This document shows positions 37,693 through 46,599 of a stretch of DNA of 64,000 nt, in pieces. The stretch covers positions 22,582 to 86,581 of the forward strand of contig JBBSLP010000018.1 in NCBI GenBank assembly GCA_038255145.1, in the 5' to 3' direction. The stretch's first letter is position 1; every line of letters begins with the position of its first letter. The notes beneath the pieces were generated by a model. It ran no database searches, was not told the DNA's origin, and saw nothing but the letters and a program-made list of their open reading frames with translations. Source of the stretch: WHTX01 sp038255145 (lineage in GTDB: Bacteria > Actinomycetota > Acidimicrobiia > Acidimicrobiales > CAIXPF01). Made by a program: the position numbers and the translations under genes.

Positions 37693-38877
37693 CTAGTTGA
37701 CGAACATCTCGAACAGGCCTTCACCGGGGTTGCAGGCCCCGTTGATCACGTAGCGGCCGGGCACGGGGGCCACCATCACCAGGTGACCCGAGGTGCCCCG
37801 GGGGGTGGGCAGGGCGGCCACCTGGCCCAGGCCGCCGGTGGGGGAGGGGCCCTCGATGCACAGCGTGCCCTGGCCGACCTCGGGGTCGGTGGGGGCGAAC
37901 CAGATGTCGAGGGTCTGACCGGCCACGAGGTCGATGCGCCAGTAGCGCTCGAGGGCGCCGCCGTTCTGCGTGCCGGCCCGGGGGACGAGTCGCCCGGCGG
38001 CCACGAAGCTCGTCGAACCGGGCACCCGCCCGGGACGAGGCGTGTAGTAGGGCTGGAAGGCCGCGGTGGGGGCACCAGGCCGACATCCCGTGTCCAGGGT
38101 GTAGTGGCCCTGGCTGGGCACGGCGTAGCGCAGGATGCCGCTGGCACCCGAGGGCACCGTCACCGTGGCCACCTCGTTGCCGCCCGGACCCAGCAGGCAG
38201 GCCACCAGGGACGTGGACGGCTTGTCGTAGCCCAGGTTGTCGACCTTGAAGGCCACGTTGTCACCGGCGGCCAGGTCGATGCGCCACCGGGTCAGCCTGG
38301 TGGCGGGCTCGCTCAGGTAGCGCACGTCGCGGCTGTCGGGCGAGGTGCCCGTGATGTGGGCCACCGCACCGGGCCCCTGGCCCGGGTGCTCGATGGCGGA
38401 CACCGTGCTCGGGGTGATGGTGGGGTCGAGGGAGAAGGGCACGCTGCCCGTCGCCCCCGGGGCGTCGACGACGAGCTGGAAGCGGGACGACGTCGTGGCC
38501 ACCTGGTTCAGCGGCGCCGATGCCCCGCTGGCCACGGTGATGGTGCCCACCACCACGTTGGTCAGGGCGCCCGAACCCTCGGCGAAGCCCCAGCGCATGA
38601 AGCGCAGTCGCAACGCCGGGCCACCGGCCGCTCCGGTGTTGGCCGCCCAGATGACGGCCAGGTCGTTCACCGCCAGGTCGACGTCGAAGGCCCGCGACGT
38701 GCCCGGGGCGATGACCCCGGACGCCCGCTGCAGGGCTTCGGAGGCCGCGCTGGGCGCCACCGTGTCCGCCGGCGTGGCCGGGTCCGGTGACGTGACCGTC
38801 TGGGCGCCGGCAGCCGAGGTGACGGCACCGATGGCCAGACATCCGACCATCGCGCTTGTGAAGAAGTGCTTTCGCAT
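37693..38877 (-). CDS. Secreted protein with three PPC-like beta domains
   Basis: A 394-residue protein with a clear signal peptide (MRKHFFTSAMVGCLAIGAVTS, cleavage near AGA-QT). The mature part looks like three pre-peptidase C-terminal-type beta-sandwiches, each with a pattern such as WRIDLAAGDNVAFKVDNLG or RYWRIDLVAGQTLDIWFAP and ending at a Gly-Tyr-like strand before a Cys (HYTLDTGC, RYVINGAC). No catalytic domain is attached, which is unusual because PPC domains normally accompany proteases. It may bind wall or surface polymers. ATG 38877 is chosen for the GGGCGGGAC site; ATG 38892 is an alternative. Confidence 0.7.
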   Translation of the reverse strand: MRKHFFTSAMVGCLAIGAVTSAAGAQTVTSPDPATPADTVAPSAASEALQRASGVIAPGTSRAFDVDLAVNDLAVIWAANTGAAGGPALRLRFMRWGFAEGSGALTNVVVGTITVASGASAPLNQVATTSSRFQLVVDAPGATGSVPFSLDPTITPSTVSAIEHPGQGPGAVAHITGTSPDSRDVRYLSEPATRLTRWRIDLAAGDNVAFKVDNLGYDKPSTSLVACLLGPGGNEVATVTVPSGASGILRYAVPSQGHYTLDTGCRPGAPTAAFQPYYTPRPGRVPGSTSFVAAGRLVPRAGTQNGGALERYWRIDLVAGQTLDIWFAPTDPEVGQGTLCIEGPSPTGGLGQVAALPTPRGTSGHLVMVAPVPGRYVINGACNPGEGLFEMFVN

Positions 38878-39027
38878 GTGTCCCGCCCGCATGAACCCAG
38901 TCTGCCCGTCTGTCGACCGTTGCGCTCGACATCGGGGCGGACTCGCCGCCTGCACCCGCTAGAACTTTCCCCAATCGGGGGGACGGCCCTTGACGCGCCG
39001 TCGGACGACGCCACCACAGCTCCGCCT

Positions 39028-40803
39028 TCAGGCGATGACGATGACGACGTCGCCGGCGCCCACCGTCTGGCCGGTGGTGACCTTGATCTCGGTCACCTTG
39101 CCCGCCTTCTCGGCGTTGATCTGGTTCTCCATCTTCATGGCCTCGAGCACGCACACGGCCTGGCCCTCGGTGACCTCGTCGCCCACGGCCACCAGCACCT
39201 TGACGATGGTGCCCTGCATGGGCACCGTGACGCTACCGGAGCCGCCACCGGCCGCCGCGCCGCCGCCGCCAGCCGCCCGCCGGGGCCGGGCCGCCTTGGC
39301 CCCGCCGGCCGCGGGTGCGGCCACGGCCTGGCCTTCGGGCACCCACATCTTGACGGCGAACTTCTTGCCGTTGACCTCGACGTCGATGTCGCGCTGCACC
39401 CGGGGACCGTCCTCGCCCTCGACGGGGGCGGGGGGCGTGCCCTTGTCGGCCTTGACGCCCTTGAGGTCGAGGACCTCCTCGACCCACTTGGTGGAGTGCT
39501 CGAGGGCGGCGAAGTCGGGGTGGGACAGGATGGCCACGTCGGCCACGATGGTGGTGGCCACGCCGTGCACGGTCATCTCGTTGAGGGCCCGCAGGGTGCG
39601 GGCGATGGCCGTGGGCCGGTCCTTGGCCCACACCACCAGCTTGCCGATCAGGTTGTCGTAGAACTGGCTGATCTGGTCGCCGGCCTCGTAGCCGCCGTCC
39701 CAGCGCACGCCCGGGCCCTGGGCCAGCACCAGCTTGGTGATGGGCCCGGGCGAGGGCAGGAAGCGCCCGCCGGCCGGGTCTTCGGCGTTGATGCGCACCT
39801 CGATGGCGTGGCCGTCGATGCGGACCTCGTCCTGGGTGAGGGGCAGGGGCTCGCCCGAGGCCACCCGCAGCTGCAGCTCGACCAGGTCGAGCCCGGTGAC
39901 GAGCTCGGTGGCGGGGTGCTCGACCTGGAGGCGGGTGTTCATCTCCAGGTAGTGGAAGCCACCGTCCTCGTAGAGGAACTCGACGGTGCCGGCGTTGACG
40001 TAGTCACAGCCCCGGGCCACGGCCACGGCGGCTTCGCCCATGGCCTTGAGGATCTCGTCGGGGATGCCGGCGGCGGGGGCCTCTTCGATCAGCTTCTGGT
40101 GGCGACGCTGGGCCGAGCAGTCCCGGGTGGCCAGGTAGAGGCAGTTGCCGTGCTGGTCGGCCATCACCTGCACCTCGATGTGGCGAGGCTTGGTGAGGTA
40201 GCGCTCCATGTAGATCTCGTCGCGCCCGAAGTAGGCCTTGGCCTCGCGCTGGGCCGAGTCGATGGCGGCCTGGGCCGACGCCTCGTCGGCCACCACCTTC
40301 ATGCCCCGCCCGCCACCGCCGTAGGCGGCCTTGATGGCGATGGGGTAGCCGTACTCACGGCCGAAGGCGTGGACCTGGGCCACGTCGGTGATCAGGTCGG
40401 TGGTCCCGGGGACGCCGTGGACCCCCACCTTCTCCGCCGCCAGGCGGGCGGAGATCTTGTCGCCCATGACTTCGATGGCCGCAGGGGGCGGACCGATGAA
40501 GGTCACGCCCTTGGCCTCGATGGCCCGGGCGAAGTCGGCGTTCTCGGAGAAGAACCCGTAGCCGGGGTGCACCGCCTCGGCACCGGAGCGCTCGATGGCG
40601 TCGAGGATGGCCTCGGTGTTGAGGTAGCTCTCGGCCGCCGTCTTGCCGCCCAACGCGTACGCTTCGTCGGCCAGTCGGACGTGGAGAGCGTCGCGGTCCA
40701 GCTCGGAGTAGACCGCCACGGTGCGGACGCCCAACTCCTGGCAGGCGCGGATGACCCGCACGGCGATCTCACCACGGTTTGCGATCAACACCTTGGAGAA
40801 CAC
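39028..40803 (-). CDS. accA3: Acyl-CoA carboxylase alpha subunit (biotin carboxylase plus biotin carrier)
   Basis: A 591-residue subunit of acetyl-/propionyl-CoA carboxylase. The biotin carboxylase domain (about 1-445) begins FSKVLIANRGEIAVRVIRA and has the ATP-grasp loop GGGGRGMK. A linker rich in Ala/Gly follows, then the carrier domain with the biotin site AMKMENQI at Lys557. It works with a separate beta subunit (AccD) not seen here, supplying malonyl-CoA or methylmalonyl-CoA. The GTG start is only five bases from the divergent ATG of biotin ligase, with TATCAT as -10. The symbol follows Mycobacterium. Confidence 0.95.
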   Translation of the reverse strand: MFSKVLIANRGEIAVRVIRACQELGVRTVAVYSELDRDALHVRLADEAYALGGKTAAESYLNTEAILDAIERSGAEAVHPGYGFFSENADFARAIEAKGVTFIGPPPAAIEVMGDKISARLAAEKVGVHGVPGTTDLITDVAQVHAFGREYGYPIAIKAAYGGGGRGMKVVADEASAQAAIDSAQREAKAYFGRDEIYMERYLTKPRHIEVQVMADQHGNCLYLATRDCSAQRRHQKLIEEAPAAGIPDEILKAMGEAAVAVARGCDYVNAGTVEFLYEDGGFHYLEMNTRLQVEHPATELVTGLDLVELQLRVASGEPLPLTQDEVRIDGHAIEVRINAEDPAGGRFLPSPGPITKLVLAQGPGVRWDGGYEAGDQISQFYDNLIGKLVVWAKDRPTAIARTLRALNEMTVHGVATTIVADVAILSHPDFAALEHSTKWVEEVLDLKGVKADKGTPPAPVEGEDGPRVQRDIDVEVNGKKFAVKMWVPEGQAVAAPAAGGAKAARPRRAAGGGGAAAGGGSGSVTVPMQGTIVKVLVAVGDEVTEGQAVCVLEAMKMENQINAEKAGKVTEIKVTTGQTVGAGDVVIVIA

Positions 40804-40808
40804 ACCGC

Positions 40809-40814
40809 ATGATA
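40809..40814 (-). promoter_or_regulatory. Leaderless -10 element (TATCAT) for accA3, inside the birA start
   Basis: TATCAT on the minus strand ends five bases before the accA3 GTG. The same six bases on the plus strand are the birA ATG and next codon (ATGATA), so the two signals are physically superimposed. Confidence 0.5.
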
Positions 40815-41615
40815 AGCCGCACGCTGGGGGACGACGCCAGATCAGTTCTCTCTGGAACCCGCTTCCATAGCGTGGAATGGGGGGCCGAGACGGGCTCCAC
40901 CAACGCAGATCTGCTGGCCGCGGCAGCTGCCGCGCCGGAGGGCGAGCCTGTAGACGGCCTGGTGCGGGTGACCGACCACCAGAGCGCGGGGCGGGGTCGA
41001 CGGGGTCGCACCTGGGTGACCGAACCCGAAGCCGCCCTCATGGTGTCGGTGCTGGTCCGCCCCGGTCCCCTGGGCTTGCAACCCAGCCAGTTGGGCCGGC
41101 TGACCATGGCCTTCGGCGTGGCTGCCGCCGACGCCTGCCGTCGCGACTTCGGTGCCGACGTCGGCCTCAAGTGGCCCAACGACGTGGTGTCGCGGGGCGA
41201 CGACCGCAAGGTGGCGGGGATCCTGGCCGAGTCGTCGAGCAGTTCGGGCCGCCTCGACGTGGTCGTCATCGGCATGGGCCTCAACACCGGTGGCCCCCTG
41301 CCCGCCGAGGTGGCCGACCGGGCCGTGACCCTGGCCGACCTGTGCGGACGCCCCGTGGACCGCGAGGCCCTGCTCGTCGGCGTGTTGCGCCGCTTCGACG
41401 AGCTCCTCGACGTGGTGACCGGGGACCAGGTGGCGGCCCGCTACCGGCGCCTGTCCGCCACCATCGGCCGCCAGGTCAGCGTCGAGCTCGAAGGTGGGGT
41501 GGTCAAGGCCGAGGCCGTCGACATCGACGATGACGGCCACCTGCTCATCGACCCGGGCACCGGCGACCTCGTCCCCATCGCCGCCGGCGACGTCGTCCAC
41601 CTCCGCCCGCTCTGA
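40809..41615 (+). CDS. birA: Biotin-[acetyl-CoA-carboxylase] ligase
   Basis: Attaches biotin to the carrier domain of the carboxylase. The 268-residue protein has the adenylate-forming motif GRGRRGRTW, KWPNDVV, VVIGMGLNTG and the C-terminal SH3-like domain (GRQVSVELEGG). It has no N-terminal DNA-binding domain, so it is a non-repressor (group I) ligase. It is divergent from accA3, its substrate, with only five bases between start codons. No TAnnnT lies just before its ATG, so its promoter must overlap the accA3 coding region. Confidence 0.93.
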   Translation: MISRTLGDDARSVLSGTRFHSVEWGAETGSTNADLLAAAAAAPEGEPVDGLVRVTDHQSAGRGRRGRTWVTEPEAALMVSVLVRPGPLGLQPSQLGRLTMAFGVAAADACRRDFGADVGLKWPNDVVSRGDDRKVAGILAESSSSSGRLDVVVIGMGLNTGGPLPAEVADRAVTLADLCGRPVDREALLVGVLRRFDELLDVVTGDQVAARYRRLSATIGRQVSVELEGGVVKAEAVDIDDDGHLLIDPGTGDLVPIAAGDVVHLRPL

Positions 41616-41637
41616 GCACCGCCCGTCCTGGGCTCAG
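41612..41637. terminator. Hairpin spanning the convergent birA and SDR ends
   Basis: CTGAGC (41612-41617) and GCTCAG (41632-41637) can pair around a 14-base loop. One arm carries the birA TGA and the other overlaps the SDR's C-terminal codons. It is a possible bidirectional terminator. Confidence 0.35.
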
Positions 41638-42389
41638 TAGCCCTCGGGGACGGGGGCCCGGCTGGACCACCCACCGTCGATGACCAGGGTCTGGCCGGTG
41701 ATGTGGCCCGAGTCGGGTGAGGCCAGGAAGAGCAAGGCGTTGGCCACGTCGTCGACCCGGCCCACCCGGCCGTTGGGGGTGACCGCCACCCAGGCCTCCT
41801 CGTAGTCGGGGTGCTCCAGGGCGGTGCGCTCGGTCAGCGTGGCTCCGGGGGCGATGGAGTTCACGGTGATGCCGTGGCCGGCCAGTTCGACGGCCAGCAC
41901 CGTGGCCAGGTGGGTCAACGCCGCCTTGGTGGCGCCGTAGCCCGACAGGCCGGGCACGGCCCGCTCGCCCATGGCCGAGCCGACGAAGACGATGCGTCCG
42001 GCCACGGCGCGGGCCACCATGGCCCGGGCCGCGGCCTGGGCGGTGAAGAAGGAACCCTCGAAGTTCACGCTGATCAGTCGGCGCAGATCGGCGGGCTCCT
42101 CGTCGAGGAAGGCCTTGAACTGGGTCACCCCGGCGTTGGCCACGGCCAGGTCAAGGCGGCCCCAGCGGCTGTCGACCTCGGCCACCAGTTGGCGGACCGC
42201 CGACGGGTCGGCCACGTCGGCGCTGAAGGGCAGCACGTGCTCGGCGTCGAACTCGCTGTTGATGTCGGCCGAGGCCTGGGCGGCCCGGGCCGGGTCGATG
42301 TCGTTGAGGGCCACCGTGGCCCCCTCGGAGATGAGGGCGCGGCACACGGCGAAGCCGATGCCACTGCCTGCGCCGGTCACGAGCGCCAC
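41634..42389 (-). CDS. Short-chain dehydrogenase/reductase (N-terminus doubtful)
   Basis: A classical SDR with TGAGSGIG cofactor motif, NAGV, catalytic Ser in VGSAMGE, YGATK, and the C-terminal ITGQTLVIDGGWSS. The GTG at 42389 gives 251 residues but starts directly on the first Rossmann strand. The same frame continues upstream as ERNGRLAGRV, the normal SDR lead-in, without an ATG/GTG/TTG start. A CTG at 42428 is the only plausible in-frame start. A well-placed leaderless signal (TAGCGT, GTG 42451) is one base out of frame, so a frameshift or sequence error may hide the true start. Substrate unknown. Confidence 0.85.
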   Translation of the reverse strand: MALVTGAGSGIGFAVCRALISEGATVALNDIDPARAAQASADINSEFDAEHVLPFSADVADPSAVRQLVAEVDSRWGRLDLAVANAGVTQFKAFLDEEPADLRRLISVNFEGSFFTAQAAARAMVARAVAGRIVFVGSAMGERAVPGLSGYGATKAALTHLATVLAVELAGHGITVNSIAPGATLTERTALEHPDYEEAWVAVTPNGRVGRVDDVANALLFLASPDSGHITGQTLVIDGGWSSRAPVPEGY

Positions 42390-42458
42390 CCGCCCCGCCA
42401 GTCGTCCGTTCCGCTCGCCGCTGGTCAGGGTCGTCCACCGGTCTGTCGCACGGGTCCG

Positions 42459-42464
42459 ACGCTA
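42459..42464 (-). promoter_or_regulatory. -10-like element (TAGCGT) before an out-of-frame GTG
   Basis: TAGCGT ends seven bases before GTG 42451 on the minus strand, the standard leaderless arrangement here. The GTG opens an 8-codon frame ending in a TGA that overlaps the CTG at 42428 of the SDR frame. Confidence 0.4.
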
Positions 42465-42514
42465 CCGGCGCGCCGACGCCACGGGCCCGATCGGGAACCG
42501 GGCGGGGTGGCTGG

Positions 42515-42520
42515 TACCTT
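42515..42520 (+). promoter_or_regulatory. Leaderless -10 element (TACCTT) for the LCP gene
   Basis: TACCTT ends eight bases before the GTG at 42529, with no ribosome binding site between. It supports GTG 42529 over ATG 42556. Confidence 0.45.
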
Positions 42521-42528
42521 CTCCCGTC

Positions 42529-43968
42529 GTGGTCCCCCTGCCCGATGGCGCCAAGATGCGGCGCACCTGGCCTCAGCGCCTGCTCATCGGGCTCAACGTG
42601 CTGGTGGTACTGGCCTGCTTCAGCGCCGCCGCCGGCCTGGGCTACGTGCGCACCAAGGTCAACAACCTCCAGCGCATCTCGTTGGGTGCGGTGCTGTCGA
42701 CCCCGGACAACGACGCCGACGTGGGCGAACCCGTCAACATCCTGCTGGTGGGCACCGACAGCGAGGAGGGCCTCGACGCCGATGACCCCCGCATGCAGGA
42801 CCGCGATGGCGGCCAGCGCTCGGACACCATCATGTTGCTCCGCCTCGACCCCGGCAACGCCACGGCCCGGTTGTTGTCCTTCCCCCGTGACCTGTGGCTG
42901 ACCCTGGGCGACACCGGCACCAAGGCCAAGATCAACGCCGCCCTGCCCTTCGGCGGCCCTGACCTGCTCATCAACACCATCCAGTCCAACTTCGACGTGC
43001 CCGTGAACCACTACGTCCAGGTGGACTTCATGCAGTTCCAGGGCTTGGTCGACGCCGTGGACGGGGTCGACATCCCCTTCGACAAGCCCGTGCGTGACGA
43101 GTGGACCGGACTGTCGATCGAGGAGCCCGGCTGCGTCCGCCTGAAGGGCACCCAGGCCCTGGACTACGTGCGCTCCCGACACCTCGAGTACTACGAGGAC
43201 GGCGAGTGGTACGAGGACCCCTCGGCTGACCTGTCCCGCATCCGGCGCCAGCAGGACTTCATCCGCCGGGCCCTGCAGCGGGCCGTGGTCAAGGGGGCCC
43301 GCAACCCCTTCACGCTGGACAGCATCGTCAACGTCGCCCTGAAGAGCGTCACCGTCGACGATCAACTCAGCCCGCAGGACATCATCGCCCTGGCCCGCAA
43401 GTTCCGGTCCTTCGACCCCGCCAACCTCGAGCTCAACCCGATGCCGGTCTACATCGACTCGACGGCGGACGGCACCTCGATCGTGCGTCCCATCGAGAGC
43501 GAGCTCAAGCCCATCCTCGACAAGTTCCGGGGCCTCGACGTGCCTGCGGACTCGCCCCAGGCCGTGCAGGTCACGGTGCTCAACGGCAGTGGCCGGCCCA
43601 GCGAGGGCAGCACCACGGCCGAAAGCCTCAGAGGCGTGGGCTTCGACGTGGCCGACGTGGGTGACGCCCCCGAGGCCAGCTACCCCAGGAGCGTGATCCA
43701 GTACGCGCCGGGGTCGAAGGCCGCAGCCACCCTGCTGTCGCGCTACCTGGTGGCCGGGGCCACCCTGCAGGAGGACGCCACCCTCACGGGTGCGGTGCCC
43801 GTCGTCTTCATCACCGGCAACGACTTCGCCGGCATCCGGCCCGACCCCGCCCCGACGACGACGGCGGCTCCGGGGGCGACCACGACGACGGCGGTGGCCG
43901 AGTCCACCACGTCGACGACGGGCGTCGGCGTGGTGCCCGGCGAGGGCCGCACGGACATCTGCCCCTGA
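42529..43968 (+). CDS. LytR-CpsA-Psr (LCP) family cell-wall glycopolymer ligase
   Basis: LCP enzymes move glycopolymers from polyprenyl carriers to peptidoglycan. The 479-residue protein has one N-terminal membrane helix (QRLLIGLNVLVVLACFSAA), the LCP domain with RSDTIMLLRLD, LSFPRDLWL and a YVQVDFMQFQGLVDAVDGV core, and catalytic-type Arg residues in DYVRSRHLEYYED. A C-terminal LytR_C domain follows (VQVTVLNGSGRPS) and a Thr-rich tail. It probably attaches the rhamnose-containing polymer made by neighbouring genes. An ATG at 42556 would shorten it by nine residues. Confidence 0.93.
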   Translation: MVPLPDGAKMRRTWPQRLLIGLNVLVVLACFSAAAGLGYVRTKVNNLQRISLGAVLSTPDNDADVGEPVNILLVGTDSEEGLDADDPRMQDRDGGQRSDTIMLLRLDPGNATARLLSFPRDLWLTLGDTGTKAKINAALPFGGPDLLINTIQSNFDVPVNHYVQVDFMQFQGLVDAVDGVDIPFDKPVRDEWTGLSIEEPGCVRLKGTQALDYVRSRHLEYYEDGEWYEDPSADLSRIRRQQDFIRRALQRAVVKGARNPFTLDSIVNVALKSVTVDDQLSPQDIIALARKFRSFDPANLELNPMPVYIDSTADGTSIVRPIESELKPILDKFRGLDVPADSPQAVQVTVLNGSGRPSEGSTTAESLRGVGFDVADVGDAPEASYPRSVIQYAPGSKAAATLLSRYLVAGATLQEDATLTGAVPVVFITGNDFAGIRPDPAPTTTAAPGATTTTAVAESTTSTTGVGVVPGEGRTDICP

Positions 43969-44241
43969 GGGCCGCGCCCACCGGGGCCGGGTCCACGGCG
44001 GCCCCGAAAGCGGCTCCGGCACCCCCAAGGAGGGTGAACGTGGACGAACGGTGGGCACATCGACCGGTGGAGTGCTCCGACACCGCCGGTAGAAAGGACC
44101 TCGGCGCCTGCGACGGCCCGCTCCGACCTGGCGTACGCAGCCCGGTCCCCTGGCGCCGTCGCCCGGGCTGCGGGGGCGTTCGGATGAGCGCCGTCCGGTC
44201 CTCGAACCCCCCAGTGCCACACACGAAAGGCGGAACCCCCC
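43969..44241. other. Leader region upstream of ugd
   Basis: About 270 bases without a gene. Two similar purine-rich tracts (AAGGAGGGTGAAC near 44028-44040 and TAGAAAGGACC near 44090) suggest a long 5' leader. Several GC-rich inverted repeats are possible. I could not match it to a known riboswitch. Confidence 0.35.
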
Positions 44242-45513
44242 ATGGGCAAGATCGCAGTCATCGGTACCGGTTACGTAGGCCTCACGACCGGGGCGTGCTT
44301 CGCGCACCTCGGCCACGACGTCATCTGCGCCGACATCGACGAGAACAAGATCGCCCGGCTCAACCGGGGCGAGATCCCCATCCTCGAGCCCGGCCTGGAT
44401 CGCGTCGTCGAGGAGGGTCGGGCTTCGGGCCGGCTCAAGTTCGTGGTCGGCGCGGCCAACGCCGCCCGCCACTCCGAGTTCGCCTACCTGTGCGTGCCCA
44501 CCCCCGAGAGCATGGACGGCTCCGCCGACCTCTCCTACATCGAGGCCGCCGCTCGCGAGATCGGCCCTGTGCTCCCGCCCGACGCCGTGGTCATCAACAA
44601 GTCGACCGTGCCCGTGGGCTCCACCCGGGTCGTCGAGCGGGCCCTGGGTCGGGCCGACATCGCCGTGGTGTCCAACCCCGAGTTCCTCCGTGAGGGTTCG
44701 GCCGTGCAGGACTTCCTGCAGCCCGACCGGGTGGTCATCGGGGCCGACGACCAGTCTGCCGCCGTGCGCGTCGCCTCGCTGTACGTCAAGGTCCCCGCTC
44801 CCCTCATGGTGACCGATCCCGCCTCGGCCGAGACCATCAAGTACGCCTGCAACGCCTTCCTGGCCACCAAGCTCTCCTTCATCAACGCCGTGTCGGTGAT
44901 CTGCGAGAACGTGGGCGCCGACGTCAACGACGTCATCCTGGGCATGGGCTACGACCGCCGCATCGGCCACGAGTTCCTCCGCCCCGGCCCCGGTTGGGGG
45001 GGGTCGTGCTTCCCCAAGGACACCAAGGCCCTGGTGCGCATCGCCGAGGACGCCGGCTACGACTTCAAGCTGCTGCGGGGCGTGGTCGAGGTCAACGACG
45101 AGCAGTTCGAGCGCACCGCCGACAAGGTGGTCAAGATGGCCGGCGGCTCGGTCAAGGGCGTGCGCATCGGCGCCTGGGGGCTGACCTTCAAGGCCCGCAC
45201 CGACGACCTGCGCGATTCGCCCGCCCTCGAGATCCTCGGCCGCCTGTCGGCCATGGGGGCCGAGATCCGGGCCTACGATCCCGCCGTGTCCACCCCCCTG
45301 CCCGGCCTGCAGGTCGTGTCCGACCCCTACGCTGCGGCGGAGGATGCCGAGGTGCTCGTCGTGCTCACCGAGTGGGACGAGTTCAAGTGGCTCGACATGG
45401 ACAAGGTCAAGAGCGTCATGAGTAACCCCCGCGTGGTCGACACCCGCAACCTGCTCGAGCGTTCGGCGCTGCTGCGTCGGGGCTTCAGCTACCAGGGCAT
45501 CGGGCGGGGCTGA
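44242..45513 (+). CDS. ugd: UDP-glucose 6-dehydrogenase
   Basis: Oxidises UDP-glucose to UDP-glucuronate in two NAD-dependent steps. The 423-residue protein has the N-terminal GTGYVGLTTGACFAHLGH, NKSTVPVGST, NPEFLREGSAVQDF and the catalytic Cys in GWGGSCFPKD. The C-terminal domain includes WGLTFKARTDDLRDSPAL. Full family length. A GAAAGGCGG site precedes the ATG. The next gene, four bases downstream, is UDP-xylose synthase, so the two feed one pathway. First gene of a five-gene operon with three glycosyltransferases. Confidence 0.96.
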   Translation: MGKIAVIGTGYVGLTTGACFAHLGHDVICADIDENKIARLNRGEIPILEPGLDRVVEEGRASGRLKFVVGAANAARHSEFAYLCVPTPESMDGSADLSYIEAAAREIGPVLPPDAVVINKSTVPVGSTRVVERALGRADIAVVSNPEFLREGSAVQDFLQPDRVVIGADDQSAAVRVASLYVKVPAPLMVTDPASAETIKYACNAFLATKLSFINAVSVICENVGADVNDVILGMGYDRRIGHEFLRPGPGWGGSCFPKDTKALVRIAEDAGYDFKLLRGVVEVNDEQFERTADKVVKMAGGSVKGVRIGAWGLTFKARTDDLRDSPALEILGRLSAMGAEIRAYDPAVSTPLPGLQVVSDPYAAAEDAEVLVVLTEWDEFKWLDMDKVKSVMSNPRVVDTRNLLERSALLRRGFSYQGIGRG

Positions 45514-45517
45514 CACC

Positions 45518-46456
45518 GTGGCAAGGATCGTCGTCACCGGCGGCGCCGGCTTCCTGGGTTCGCACCTCTGCACCTGGATCCACGATCGGGGTGACGAGGT
45601 CGTCGCCATCGACAACCTCGTCACCGGGGATGTCTCCAACCTCGAGCACCTGATCGGGCAGCGGGGCTTCACGTTCCTCTACCACGACGTCACCAAGTAC
45701 GTCTGGGTGCCCGGTCACGTGGACGCCATCCTCCACTTCGCCAGCCCGGCGTCGCCCAAGGACTACCTGGAGATGCCCATCCAGACCCTCAAGGTCGGGG
45801 CCCTGGGCACCCACAACTGCCTGGGCCTGGCCAAGGAGAAGAAGGCCCGGTTCTTCCTGGCCTCCACCTCCGAGGTCTACGGGGACCCCCAGGTCCACCC
45901 CCAGCCCGAGGTGTACTGGGGCCACGTGAACCCCGTCGGCCCCCGCGGTGTCTACGACGAGGCCAAGCGCTTCGGCGAGGCCATCACCATGGCGTACCAC
46001 CGCGAGCACGAGGTCGACGTGCGCATCGTGCGCATCTTCAACACCTACGGCCCCCGCATGCGCCCCAAGGACGGCCGGGTGGTCTCCAACTTCATCGTCC
46101 AGGCCTTGGCCGGCGAGCCCCTGACCATCTATGGCGACGGGACCCAGACCCGCAGCTTCACCTACGTCGACGACGAGGTCCGGGGCATCCTGTCCCTGCT
46201 CGACTCGGACTACGTGGGCCCGGTCAACATCGGCAACGACGGTGAGTTCACCCTGCTCGAGCTGGCCAAGCTCGTCCTCGAGGTGACGAACTCGACCTCG
46301 GAGATCGTCTACGAGTCCCTCCCCGTGGACGATCCCACCCAGCGTCGCCCCGACCTCACCCTGGCCCGCAAGGTGCTCGGCTTCGAGCCCCAGATCGCCC
46401 TGCGGGAAGGGCTGGAGAAGACGGCGCCGTGGTTCGCGGCCAAGCTTGGCCTGTGA
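45518..46456 (+). CDS. UDP-glucuronate decarboxylase (UDP-xylose synthase)
   Basis: An extended SDR of 312 residues that converts UDP-glucuronate to UDP-xylose. It has GGAGFLGSHLCTW, the UXS-specific ASPASPKDY, STSEVYGDP, YWGHVNPVGPR, the catalytic YDEAKR and RIFNTYGPRM. Its substrate is the product of ugd just upstream. The GTG start is four bases after the ugd stop. The pair implies xylose or glucuronate residues in the surface glycan. Confidence 0.94.
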   Translation: MARIVVTGGAGFLGSHLCTWIHDRGDEVVAIDNLVTGDVSNLEHLIGQRGFTFLYHDVTKYVWVPGHVDAILHFASPASPKDYLEMPIQTLKVGALGTHNCLGLAKEKKARFFLASTSEVYGDPQVHPQPEVYWGHVNPVGPRGVYDEAKRFGEAITMAYHREHEVDVRIVRIFNTYGPRMRPKDGRVVSNFIVQALAGEPLTIYGDGTQTRSFTYVDDEVRGILSLLDSDYVGPVNIGNDGEFTLLELAKLVLEVTNSTSEIVYESLPVDDPTQRRPDLTLARKVLGFEPQIALREGLEKTAPWFAAKLGL

Positions 46457-46599
46457 TCTGACGCCCAGGTGAAGGGCGGGCGCTGATGCTCCCCACCACC
46501 TCTGGTGCACCGGCCGTCGGACCCCGTGGTCCGGCGGCCGGCCCGCGTCCGGCGTTCAGGGCTGGCAGTCGGAGGCGGGGCGCGCCACACTGCCCGCCG

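Noticed and set aside
43969..44241. Riboswitch or tRNA upstream of ugd
   Set aside because: No cloverleaf, CCA-type end or known riboswitch core could be recognised by eye; a covariance search would be needed.
42151..45672. A 1173-codon minus-strand frame over the LCP and ugd genes
   Set aside because: It crosses several well-supported plus-strand genes and has no recognisable domain.
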